From NCBI GenBank assembly GCA_963682175.1, contig OY821779.1, forward strand, positions 2,740,501 through 2,804,500: a stretch of DNA of 64,000 bases. Reading direction: 5' to 3'. The notes under the pieces were generated by a model. It was not told the DNA's origin. It searched no databases and saw nothing but the letters and a program-made list of their open reading frames with translations. This DNA comes from Triglochin maritima (lineage: Eukaryota > Streptophyta > Magnoliopsida > Alismatales > Juncaginaceae). The translations under genes and the position numbers were made by a program. Of the stretch, positions 48,601-58,235 are shown piece by piece (the stretch's first letter is position 1; every line of letters begins with the position of its first letter).

Positions 48601-48876
48601 CTCCGACTTGGAAGAGGAACCTCCAGGCGGCGTCTCCGTGACCACGACCCATCCGGTGGAGGAAGAAACAGAAGTATCGACGCAGTTGGACACGGAAACC
48701 ACCAGAGAACGAGGGAAAGGGGAGGGAAAGCCACCGGGCGAGGTGGAGACGGCCCGGCGAGAGGCGGCGGCGACGCGGAAGGAGGAGAGGCGATGGGTTG
48801 GGTTGGGGAAAACGGCGATGGGAGGGAGAAGGGGGTTGGGGAGGGATGCGGTGGCGAGTGGGAGGAGGAGCTCCAT
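39659..48876 (-). CDS. ORRM1: ORRM1-like plastid RNA-editing factor (two RIP/MORF repeats plus RRM)
   Basis: Nine exons on the minus strand: 48876-48557, 48467-48370, 46719-46470, 46378-46281, 46206-46141, 42385-42302, 40098-40030, 39952-39846 and 39766-39659. All phases close, giving 1200 bases or 399 residues. The Ser/Pro/Leu-rich start looks like a chloroplast transit peptide. RIP/MORF repeat 1 spans about residues 75-150 (VVDYYVGVLARVLG, then VSWQNHYGFCCDV). Repeat 2 spans about 186-270 (NYWLVQMEKP, then ISWEEEFGFCCHI). A C-terminal RRM has RNP2 RLFVTG at 301-306 and RNP1 KGYAFIEY at 341-348. In Arabidopsis this architecture is ORRM1 (374 residues), needed for editing of many plastid transcripts together with PPR proteins. 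Start: the ATG at 48876-48874; the frame runs further upstream without an ATG. Large introns hold several transposons. The gene is divergent from ATR3. Confidence 0.9.
40203..40211. repeat. Target-site duplication of MITE in intron 6 (TTCTTTTTT)
   Basis: The nine bases TTCTTTTTT directly precede the MITE at 40212 and are repeated exactly at 40712-40720. Nine bases is the size typical of Mutator-type insertions. Confidence 0.85.
40212..40711. mobile_element. Fold-back MITE, 500 bp, in ORRM1 intron
   Basis: The left arm begins GGGTTAATTACAGTTT and the right arm ends with the inverse. The arms pair over nearly their whole length, for example CCCTAATACACTC against GAGTGTATTAGGG and AACACACATTCGTC against GACGAATGTGTGT. 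The loop is short. With the exact 9-base target duplication this is a Mutator-type long-TIR MITE. A related copy lies at 45106-45631. No coding capacity. Confidence 0.88.
43201..45076. mobile_element. Deleted hAT transposon in ORRM1 intron 5
   Basis: The element proper is 43209-45068 (1860 bases), bordered by GCAGTTAA (43201-43208) and GTAGTTAA (45069-45076), 8-base target copies with one mismatch. The ends CAATGCTTAGG and, inverse, CAAGGTTTGG fit the C-A-A/G-x-G start of hAT elements. Inside, the minus strand carries a BED zinc finger and a hAT C-terminal dimerisation region with the catalytic middle removed. A direct repeat of about 38 bases (43681-43718 and 44958-44995, containing TGCTATGCGACCATGTCCG) lies near the two sides of the interior. 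Both borders have GC-rich motifs. Confidence 0.82.
43876..44535 (-). pseudogene. hAT transposase relic: BED finger joined to C-terminal domain
   Basis: Minus-strand frame one (44535-44320) shows a BED-type zinc finger: CELCGRVTKSDIVHHKQHIA, with a further Cys downstream. Frame two (44330-43876) shows the hAT dimerisation region, including LALKVLDLMCSVSGCERNWS with VFE, then after a frameshift VFVNYNQKLWQRFETR. Stops replace expected Trp and Leu codons. The DDE catalytic core that should lie between is absent, so the element lost it by internal deletion before or during decay. Intact proteins of this family cut and paste hAT DNA. This one is dead. Confidence 0.85.
45106..45631. mobile_element. 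Fold-back MITE, second copy, in ORRM1 intron 5
   Basis: Same family as 40212-40711: it starts GGGTTAATTACAGTTTG, has the inner TTTAAACACACATTTGTC and CTAATACAC blocks, and ends CAAACTGTAATTAATC. More diverged between its arms than the first copy. A T-rich 9-base target copy is likely (45097-45105) but does not match cleanly. It sits only 37 bases to the right of the hAT element. Confidence 0.8.
47085..47400 (-). mobile_element. SINE or RTE-type retroelement tail in ORRM1 intron 2
   Basis: The minus strand carries GGGTCAATTGGAAACAACCT, then GTAGGGTTGCGTACATCCGA, CCCCCCTACCTCGC and GGGAGCCTC, followed by a tail of TATG repeats (47108-47080). This is the widespread 3' module of plant SINEs and partner RTE LINEs. 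Its 5' part extends to about 47400. A second, more decayed copy sits in ATR3 intron 1. Confidence 0.7.
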
Positions 48877-50075
48877 TGGAAAACCAGATCCGCTCTCCAC
48901 TTCTCGGCGGAGTGGTGGGGAGTGGAAGTGGAACTTCTGATTTTTTTTTCTGTTGGTGTGAGGATTTTGCTTTTTTGTCCTCCGTTTGTGTGGATTTTCG
49001 TACTGAGTCCTTATTATCTTGAACTATACTATACAGGTTGGTGACGATTTGTTCATTTTACCATTTAGACCTCGTACATGATTTTGTCGACAATCTAAAC
49101 GGAATTCTGGGCAATCTTAAGTGAGAGTGCGACTGGCGAATAACTTGTCTTTGTAAGACAAAGTTATCATTTTATGGCGAGTTTTGAATAAAAAGTCAGT
49201 TGTCAAATATAAGCCAGCAGATGTAGCCACCATCTTGTACTTGACCAGAGCTTTAGATGAAGATGGGATTTGAAGGTCTATATATATGTCTTATTGTTTC
49301 AGAAACTATCAAACCCAACAACAAGCGGGAGAAGCTTTATAGTAGCTTCTTATGTGGTCCTGCTGGTCTCTAATGCAGGGGGTCCTGCTTTTTCTTGTTG
49401 CTGCAGATGTGAGGGCTTGTGTATTCGTTCAATTTTTCTTTGCTATTGAAAATCTCACCCCTCTTTATGTTTTAGTTAATGGTTAAAAGGCTAGAATTCA
49501 TTTTGAAGGAAGCGACCAATCTAAGTGTTAGGCTAACGATACCATAAAAGTACAAAGGACCGCCCATAGGTTAGTCTGTGTGGCCCATAGTTATTGTCTG
49601 CAAGCCCTCTATTCTATATTCTAGTAGAATATTTGAAAAAAATCAAACAAACTTGCCCATTCAATCAATCTTGTGAACTAATTGCAAACATTCTATTTTA
49701 TTGGTGGGCTCTTTCTCAATACACAACGTGATTAGGGGTAACAATTAGTTATGAGAAATCTCTAATCTTAGAAAAATGTTTTTTTCTGGGAGTATATGTC
49801 AGTTATCGTGCCCATTATCATAAACTATTGATCACATTATCATACGAGATCGTATGCTCTTTAACAATGGAAGAGTAGTGTTTGTTGGTTTTCATTTGAC
49901 TAGGGGGAGACGAAGATAAAGTAATCTATCGGGGGAAATCCTATATTTTTAAAATCGTCATTCAATTGAAAAGTTTGATTTTTCATAGTTGGGGGAGTAA
50001 ATCGATACGTGGTCTTGTCATTGAATCAAAGGAATAATTATAATTACTTTTGGGTCCTTGACTTTGTGTAAAGTT
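48877..50075. other. Divergent promoter region between ORRM1-like and ATR3 genes
   Basis: No coding gene is supported between the two divergent start codons. Open frames at 48454-49044 on the plus strand are antisense shadows of ORRM1 exon 1. The stretch should hold the 5' untranslated region and promoter of ORRM1, but no core element can be picked out with confidence. Confidence 0.5.
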
Positions 50076-50390
50076 TTCGTAGGTAGGGCAGTGCAAAACC
50101 CGGGTCGGACCAGGTGACCGAACCGGACCGATCGGTCCGGGAAATTCTGATTTCATCCGGTCCGGTCCGGGTTTTGGTCCGCCAAATTTTTAAATTTCGG
50201 TCCGGTCCGGACCGGTCTTTTTTTTGTTTTTTATTTTAAAAAAAATCGAGTTTTGACCGGACCGGACCGGACCGAATCGGATCTTCGGTCCTGAGGCATT
50301 CGGTCCGGTCCTGTCTACGGTCCAGACCCCGGACAAAAATTCGGTCCGATCCGATCCGGTCCGGACCGAATTCTCAGCCCTATTCGTAGG
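50076..50390. mobile_element. hAT MITE with perfect 8-bp target duplication
   Basis: The element proper is 50084-50382 (299 bases), starting TAGGGCAGTGCAAAA and ending with the near-inverse CTCAGCCCTA. It is flanked on both sides by TTCGTAGG (50076-50083 and 50383-50390). The interior is filled with CCGGACCGG and GGTCCGGTCC motifs, making a strong imperfect palindrome. It lies about 240 bases before the ATR3 start codon, in its promoter or 5' untranslated region. Confidence 0.92.
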
Positions 50391-50628
50391 CATCGGAAGA
50401 ATGGACTTTTGGGAGGGTTCGCACTTCGGAAGAAGGAGGTCCAGAAGTGGGATTCAACGAGAATTCCACCTCACAAGGGGGCATTAGGTGGAAGTGGAAC
50501 TCTTGAAAGAGCCGAAACTACTCCCTAATCCCCGTTTTACACACACATAACCACCGGATTAGCATAGAAAAAATAAAAACTCAAAAATCGACGAGAGAGA
50601 GGAGGGATCGAAACTAAAGCATACCAAA

Positions 50629-53600
50629 ATGGTGGGCGCGAGGACGGTAGAGGACGAGAACAGGTCGCCGCTGGAGACGAAGCGCGACCGGCTTCTGATC
50701 CTCTACGCTTCCCAGACGGGGAACGCCATGGATGCGGCTGAGCGCGTCGGCCGGGAGGCGGACCGCGGGGGTTGTCCTTCCGCCGCCGTTCTCTCCATGG
50801 ACGAGTACGAGACCGTAAGTATCGGATATTTCCCCCAATCTCTTTGGTTTTGCATGAATTGTGCTGCTTCGTTTGGAATCGATGACGACGGTAGATGAAT
50901 TTTTGTTTCTGTGGCTTTATGTTTGATAATTTGGTTAAATTGGTTTAGTTAACTTTGATTTCTATTGTATATGTGTTGATTCAGTTGGTTGTCTGAGCTG
51001 AAGGTGGAATTTTTGATTCTGATATATAGTGAAGTGCAAGTTATGTAGATATTACATGCAAATCTTGGCTTTGGGGATCGGAGATACACAACCATGCCTC
51101 TATCACCCTACAACAAAGAAGTCATTTCCGATTGACCCGTGATCTGATGCCTAGACAGTAGACAACTTTCTGCTAATTCGCAATAAATAAGAATCATAGA
51201 CAACTTATATGAATCACGTTGATTTAGTCCATTGTAACCCAAAAGACAAAAAATAACTTAATCTTTGACTTCATTAGGAATGGACACGGTAATTAGGCAT
51301 TTGATTAACATGTTAAATTCACCACTTGTCTGCATAATCTCCCCTTTATTTGTCCTCAGAAGCTGGTCCAAACTAGAACCAAGCTGGAATCGTGTTGACC
51401 CATGAACCACCCAAATGGTACCAAATTACTATTGGTTGTTTTCCTTAGCAGAAGTTTTCATTTTGATTTTGACCAAGCTCGTAACACGATGCCACTTACA
51501 AACCCAAAATTAGCTTCTACTTGATTGATTTCAAATGAAAATCACTTTATCTCGTAAGAAATAACTATGGTATTATATGTGTAATAACACTTATTTAGCA
51601 CAATTTATTCTTGCAGATTTGTCTACCAAAGGAGCACATTGTCGTCTTTGTTGTATCAACAACGGGACAAGGTGACATACCGGATTCTATGAAGGTTGGA
51701 TGTTATTAATAATGAAATAATCTGACATTGTTACCTGGATTCAATCTAATTTTTTTATTATTTTTCATTTTAGGTATTTTGGAAGTTCCTTCTGCAGCGA
51801 AATTTAAGTAACCAATGGCTAGCAGGAGTTCAGTATGCTGTCTTTGGACTTGGCGATTCTGGGTACCAGAAATATAATGTAATTGCATATTTTTTATTGT
51901 AATTAATTAAATAGGTGCTGCCTTTTATTTTCCTTCTCTTTTATTGTCTGCATTATATAATTTACGACATGATCATGGTACTTTGCTTCGTTGAAAGGTC
52001 TTGGGGGCCAGTACTCAATATCATGTAGCATGAAGATTGGGTTGTGTTGAGTTCAGCATAATCTGATTAGTTAATTTATGCTTCATATTTCATATATTGT
52101 ATCCTCCAAGTATTTATTTTTTAAACGACAATGACGTAATAATAACCTATTTGAGGGGTAGGCATTCAAATCCCTCTCTATTTTTGTAAAGTTGTTTGGA
52201 CGTTTAATATCAAGTCCCTGTGAATTCCATAATTGGCTTCATAAAATGGGATGAGTATGTTGTAGTAATTTTGTATTGTTGTAAACATTAGCTCAAAGAA
52301 CAACCTGCGTAAGTACTTTTTTTTGAAATTTGTGTCCGCAACTACTTTTGTTGCTATAGTAAAACGAACATGCTCAAGCTGTGTTAGATTAAGTTTCATA
52401 TGACGTTGCTGTTAGTGTTATATTAGTCATTTTCTTCTTGTTGTCTTTGATTGTTCTTTCTGAACTCTTCTAAATAGTACTTGTCATCCACAATATATTT
52501 CGAGTATGGTCTGATGAGCTCAAATATAAACTGCAGTTTGCTGCCAAAAAATTGGACAAAAGGCTTCAGAACCTTGGAGGTTATCCTATAATTGAAAGAG
52601 GTCTTGGAGATGATCAACATCCATCTGGGTAATCATATATTGTATGCCAGGATTGGTCATTCAGGATTAAAATTATTCTTTACTCACACTCTTTATAAGG
52701 ATCCTTGGATTAGAATATTTTCTTCCCGGAAAACTGAGTCTTAGTTATTTTGTTTACAAGTTTGACTTGGTGGCCCTACATAAACTTTCAAATAAACCAT
52801 CATGTTTAATTTTACCCTTTCTATTATGATCTTCTTTATTAGCATCCTACAATATATATTTTTAAGAAGAATAATAAGTTTTTTTCCTCCTGTAATATTT
52901 GAACATGTCGTGATTTGCCTGAAACATCTGGGTTGTGATGTTATTGTAACAAAAATAATGCAATGGTGATAACATTATCTCTCTTATCTTAAGTTATATT
53001 TGAACATTTCCCCTTTTATTTATTGTTAAGATTGACTGTCTTATAGTAGTATCGCAATGTACTCTTCTTTGATCCCTAGTATCCTACCATTCTACTTCAC
53101 CTCTACTACACATAAAGTTGTAGTTTATGCATTATGTGAGCTTATGTTTACTAATTAGGGCTTTCACTATAGGTATGAAGGCACTCTTGATCCTTGGTTG
53201 TCATCTTTATGGAACTCGGTACATCAGATAAACTCTTCTCTACTACCACATGGTCCAGATATTTTAAGTTTTCAAACAAGAACCCTGGATCTTCCAAAAT
53301 TCCGTATAATTTATCACCCAAACGATGAGGTGCAAAAGCAGTTGCCAACTACCACAGGTATGTTTCACTTTGATTTATATTCCATAGTGACAAAACCCTT
53401 GTGATTGTTGGAAGGTGATATTTTCAAAGAAGTATTTTACTAAATCTTGTACAGTCATCTAGATCTTATCGCCATGATTAAGAATAAAATAACTTAAGAA
53501 CGATCTTTGGTGGGTGTAAATTGCATCTTCTTGACAAATGTAACTTACATTTGTGCCACCTAAATGACAATGTGACAAAATATGCATGTAGAATGTCACC

Positions 53601-56600
53601 AACATTCAACAGTATATGTCATAGAAGGCTAGAATACAGTGTAACATGTACAAACTACCAGAGCACAATTGTTAGCATGTTACAACATTTCGTCCCTTGG
53701 ATCAAGATGTACTTGGCTTATGGCATTAGTAATTTCACAAGTCAATTCTTTTTACCTGGTATTGTCATCAATTACTAGATGCTGCTTTTTCTTTCTTCTC
53801 TTGCCCAGATCTGTCGAGCATTGAAGACCTAGTTGGAGAGGTCCGGTCCATGTCACCTGGGGTTCACTACATGGATTCAAAACCTCACTACCTGTTAAGA
53901 ATGGTACACACATGCTTTATTTGTTGGTATTTAAAACCTGTATATGTGTTCAAATTTTGCAAATGTATTGTTGCAAGAGGGCAATGAGGCTGTAGGAGCT
54001 CCTATAGCCAACTTGGCTGTGACACTCGAAATTAACACATTTTCAAGTTAGTTTTTTTAAATCAAACTTAATATCATGTATTGTTATCTTTTAAGCTATA
54101 ACATATTAAAATTTTAGGTCAATCGAAGTTAATTTCACTGTTGATCTAAAATGCTTATATTTGAAGTATTGAAATTTACCGAATTTCGAAGTGATCAGAT
54201 CATGGTTTACGATGATCCATTTGATTTGAATTTTTTTATCACATGTTCATTATATATTGTATATACTACCCATAAATTTTCATAGAAAAAAACTAACCGG
54301 AAGTGATTGAAAATGCGGTGCCTCAGCCAAGATAGCTGTAGGTTTCCTACATATACATTTTTTCCTTATTGCAATCCTAAGCTCAAGCTTCCATGTCAAA
54401 CACCCTTGATTGTGTCACAACTATTTTTGAAGTTTGATGGGAACAAAAGAAGAGAACTGTGTTTTGTCCATGAAGATTTTGCTTTGGCACCATTCAGTAA
54501 TTTGTCCAGAATTCGTGTGTGCATTTACTACATTCTTCGAGTTAATAGAAACTAGAGAGTGACATTCGAAAGAGAACGTCCTGCATTTTTTAAGACTACT
54601 CCGGTTTTGTGTTTACTGTGCTGCACATTCAGCATAAATTTACTATACCAAAATCAGTTTCATGACCTTTTCTAACCATATATCTGTCGATGTAGTCTCT
54701 TGCTTTAATTTGTTATCCTACACCGGAGCTAGTGAAAGAAAATATTGAAACCCTAAAAAAATGTTGCTTTTGCAAATAATTGACCCAAATGGTGGTGTCA
54801 AATGACAATCTCCAAGCATTGATTCCCATTTTCTAAAATTTATAATGCTCTGCATATTGTTGTTCATCTGTTTTGATTTTCATGTGATTCTTCTTCTTCA
54901 TTGCAAATCTCTCTGGGACTGGCTATGCTATCCTGATGTTAGTTAAAACCTTTTTTGGACACGAAATTAGTTTTTAATTGCATGATTTACATAATTTCAC
55001 TGCATAATGTTTGGTGAAAAAACTTTCCTGATCCTTTTGCAGACCACAAATCAGTTGTTGTTAGAAGCAGGACAAGAGAGAGATGTACGGCACTTAGAAT
55101 TTGAATCACTTAAACATGTATGCTCTCATTCTCTTCCTTGCTAATGCTGCCTGTCCCTCTCCGAATTGTTGAGTTCAATCTTTATATTCACATCCTTTTC
55201 GTTGTGAAGGTCCTAAATTATTATTCTGGCGATGTTGCTGAGCTTCTTCCTAGCCAAAATCCCGAAGCAGTAGATTCTTTCATCCAGCGCTGTAACCTAG
55301 ATCCAGAATGCTATATTACAGTATGTAATAGAGTTCAGCTACTGCTAGCTCTTCTTCTCTGATGCACATCAAAATTTGAGATGCATTATATTGACCAGAT
55401 TATATTTCAATAATAGAGATCCCTGATACTTGGAAATCTCTTCTTTAAAGTATCATGTAATTTTGTTTTTAATCCTGCAGGTACTTCCTGCAAATACCAA
55501 TGACAGCACTCCTAAATCTTCTTTAAAGGACGTGGTGCACCCAATCAACTTAAAAAGATACATTGAACTTACAATGGATGTTTCTTCAGCTTCTCCTCGA
55601 CGTTATTTTTTTGAGGCAAGTTTGTTTTATATTACTGAATTCATTTATATACTAAACAGCACGTCTTGATCTTGTTTTCATGTAAAGCTCACACTGCAAT
55701 AAGCCATGAGTTGAAAGTTTTTGTAAGAGTTCATATTTGAGATGTGATATTGGTCTATAGAAGAAAAGTACTATATTCATGGTGAGTAAAAATGAATCCC
55801 TATTGTGAGATTGTGAGTTTAGGTATTGGTTCAGTAAACCACGGTGGTAGAAAAGCCTTGATATGTACTTGGATACCCCAATTCTTTAGGTGTCATTTCT
55901 CATGATTTTTCTTTCCTGTGATATTTTGCACTAAATTTAAGTTCATTTTTGTTTCATACCACCATTAACTGTTAAATGTACAAACAATTTTTTTGCATTT
56001 GTTAAATGTTTGAGTAGATGTGCATAATATATGATCATATCAAATTCCGAGACACTTTGATTGAACTCAAGAATATATATCAAGACAAGCAGATGTATTT
56101 GTTTTTGTGTCTGGTGTTGCAATATTTCTAATAGGTCATTGTGTGTGATGGACGTTCTTTGTTTTCTATATATTTCTTCCACGTGTAACAAATATGTTTT
56201 GGACATTGGACTAGGTAATGAGCTTTTTTGCAACTGCTGAGCATGAAAAGGAGAGACTACAATATTTTGCATCACCTGAGGGAAGAGATGATCTCTATGA
56301 GTACAATCAAAAGGAACGGCGAACAGTGCTTGAGGTGTTATATCCACATATTCCTTTGCATGCTTTATGCAGCTTCTAGACTTCTCTTTCCTGTATGGTC
56401 TAGTTACCTATTAATGCATGATCTTATCTTACAGGTTTTAGAAGATTTTCCTTCTGTGCAAAATATGCCATTTGAGTGGCTGGTGCAGCTGGTGCCCCCA
56501 TTAAAACCGAGGGCTTTTTCTATTTCTTCGTCACCTTTAGCCCATCCTGATCAACTGCATCTAACTGTAAGTGTTGTGTCATGGCGAACTCCTTTCAAGA

Positions 56601-57268
56601 GGAAGCGACATGGCCTCTGCTCATCGTGGCTAGCTGCTCTCAACCCAAACAAGAACAAAGGTTCAATCTAATTGAAAGTACATGATAAAATAGCAGATTA
56701 ATTCTTTATTTACTTTGTGCCATACTTTTATATTACAGATGTCTATATTCCTGCATGGATCCACCGAAGTACCCTTCCTCCTCCCATCCCTTCTCGTCCA
56801 CTGGTTCTCATTGGACCTGGAACAGGATGTGCACCTTTCCGTGCATTTGTGCAGGAACGTGCTTTGCAAAGTTCATTCCAGTCAACAGCTCCAGTTCTTT
56901 TCTTCTTTGGCTGCAGGAATGAAAGCATCGATTATCTATACAAAGATTTTTGGTTAGCACATGCACAGGATCCTGGAGTACTCTCTCCTCTCAAGGGTGG
57001 AGGTTTATTTGTTGCTTTCTCACGAGACCAGCCACAAAAGGTTTACGTGCAGCATAAAATGAAAGAAGAAAGTTCGAGAGTATGGAGTTTATTATGTTCT
57101 GGAGCTGCCATATATGTTGCAGGTTCCTCAAACAAGATGCCTGAGGATGTTACATCGGCATTGCAGGATATCGTGTCCAAGGAAGCATGTGTTTCAAAGG
57201 AAACTGCAGAAACGTGGATCAAACAACAGGAGAGGGCTGGTAGGTTCTTTGTAGAGGCATGGTCTTGA
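50629..57268 (+). CDS. ATR3: NADPH-dependent diflavin oxidoreductase ATR3/NDOR1
   Basis: Twelve exons: 50629-50814, 51617-51694, 51774-51878, 52537-52628, 53173-53357, 53809-53903, 55043-55117, 55210-55320, 55481-55615, 56215-56334, 56435-56660 and 56739-57268, total 1938 bases or 645 residues. The enzyme passes electrons from NADPH through FAD and FMN to DRE2/CIAPIN1 in cytosolic iron-sulphur cluster assembly (Tah18 in yeast). The flavodoxin domain is at about 20-170 (SQTGNA at 28-33, STTGQGD, then FGLGDSGYQKY). The FAD domain has RAFS at 420-423 and the NADPH domain has GPGTG at 495-499 and FFFGCRN. It ends FVEAWS with the expected near-terminal Trp. Arabidopsis ATR3 has 623 residues. The intron after exon 9 uses a GC donor (GAG|GCAAGT). 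Divergent from the ORRM1-like gene. Confidence 0.95.
51065..51310 (-). mobile_element. Decayed SINE/RTE-type element in ATR3 intron 1
   Basis: The minus strand reads CACGGGTCAATCGGAAATGA and then GGTTGTGTATCTCCGATCCCC, the same module as at 47085-47400, and the similarity continues upstream (AGTCAAAGATTAAG, then TGGACTAAATCA). It is more diverged than the ORRM1 copy. Confidence 0.6.
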
Positions 57269-57350
57269 AACAGACTGCAGATTGGTTAGATGATCTGAAT
57301 AAGCATCAGTCTTGAAACAGACTGCAGATTGGTTAGAGGATCGGAATAAG
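57269..57350. repeat. Short tandem duplication just after the ATR3 stop
   Basis: The sequence containing GACTGCAGATTGGTTAGA and AATAAGCATCA occurs twice with very few differences (from about 57264 and 57312). The first copy begins in the last codons of ATR3. Confidence 0.8.
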
Positions 57351-58070
57351 CATCAAACCTGTTTGATGATACCCTACCAAAAGGGCATACGAGTAAATTA
57401 TATCTAGTTCGCTATAAATTTGGGGGGAAATGATTTGTTTTACTGCTACTTTTGCCCGCACTACGTGGTGAGAACATGTAGATGTTATAAATTTCTGTAA
57501 CACAGATATGAAATTTTGTATTACAACTTGTAGTGATATTATCGGAAGAATCTAACCTGATGTTGCTTTAGAATTTTAAATCAAATCATGTTGTATATTT
57601 TACAGGAATACTCATCTTTTGCACTGAAAAATGGATCTCATTTCTAGTTTACCTTCAACTTGTTTGGACTTTAGACTTCTTTGTTGTATTATATTTTACT
57701 GGATATTTGTCTTGAAATTACAGTTTGATAATGCTTCGTAAAATTCAGTTAACAATTAGCAGTCCGGATTTTCAAAAGCTGCAAATACAATCTATTGCCC
57801 TTGTGTTGGTAAATTGCCTTATTTTGATGTATTCACTTCATATATCATCTATATATGCATTTTCAGGAATTTGTTATTGACGAAATATTGTAAGCAAATT
57901 GGTGATCAATTTTCCGGTCTCTGAATCAGCTACAGAGCCAGCCGGTAATGTTTGATGACGTTTAAGAGCATGTTCTTGATTATATTCAACATAACTAGTA
58001 TTATTTATTTTCTTGTTATTTTTATTTTAATGTGCCGCTGTTAGCGATGGTACGTATTTATTCAGACACA
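57269..58070. other. 3' flank of ATR3, no gene
   Basis: Holds the presumed ATR3 3' untranslated region, including a short direct repeat of about 45 bases around 57265-57350 (AACAGACTGCAGATTGGTTAGA twice). No other feature was recognised up to the MULE end. Confidence 0.55.
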
Positions 58071-58079
58071 GATTTGTTA
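58071..58079. repeat. Presumed target-site copy of the large MULE (GATTTGTTA)
   Basis: The nine bases next to the left inverted repeat. The partner copy would be beyond the right end of the window, so this is a prediction. Confidence 0.5.
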
Positions 58080-58140
58080 GGGAACTACTAAACGTCGCCC
58101 CAAAACTACTTAAATCGCCCCTTGAAATTACCAAATTGCC
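58080..58140 (+). repeat. Left terminal inverted repeat of the large MULE
   Basis: Matches both ends of the sibling element: GGGAACTACT, CGTCGCC, AAAACTACTTAAATCGCCC and TTGCCC. Its own right partner is outside the window. Confidence 0.88.
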
Positions 58141-58235
58141 CTTAACAATATATTTAATACCCATATCGTCCCGTGTCTATAAATAAGGCATATGGTCTTG
58201 TATATTCATAATTTATCAGTAAAAACACCACGAAA

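Noticed and set aside
48454..49044. Plus-strand frames of up to 196 codons
   Set aside because: Antisense shadows of the GC-rich first exon of the ORRM1-like gene.
50190..50393. Minus-strand frame of 66 codons
   Set aside because: Lies wholly within the palindromic hAT MITE and consists of CCGG-type repeats.
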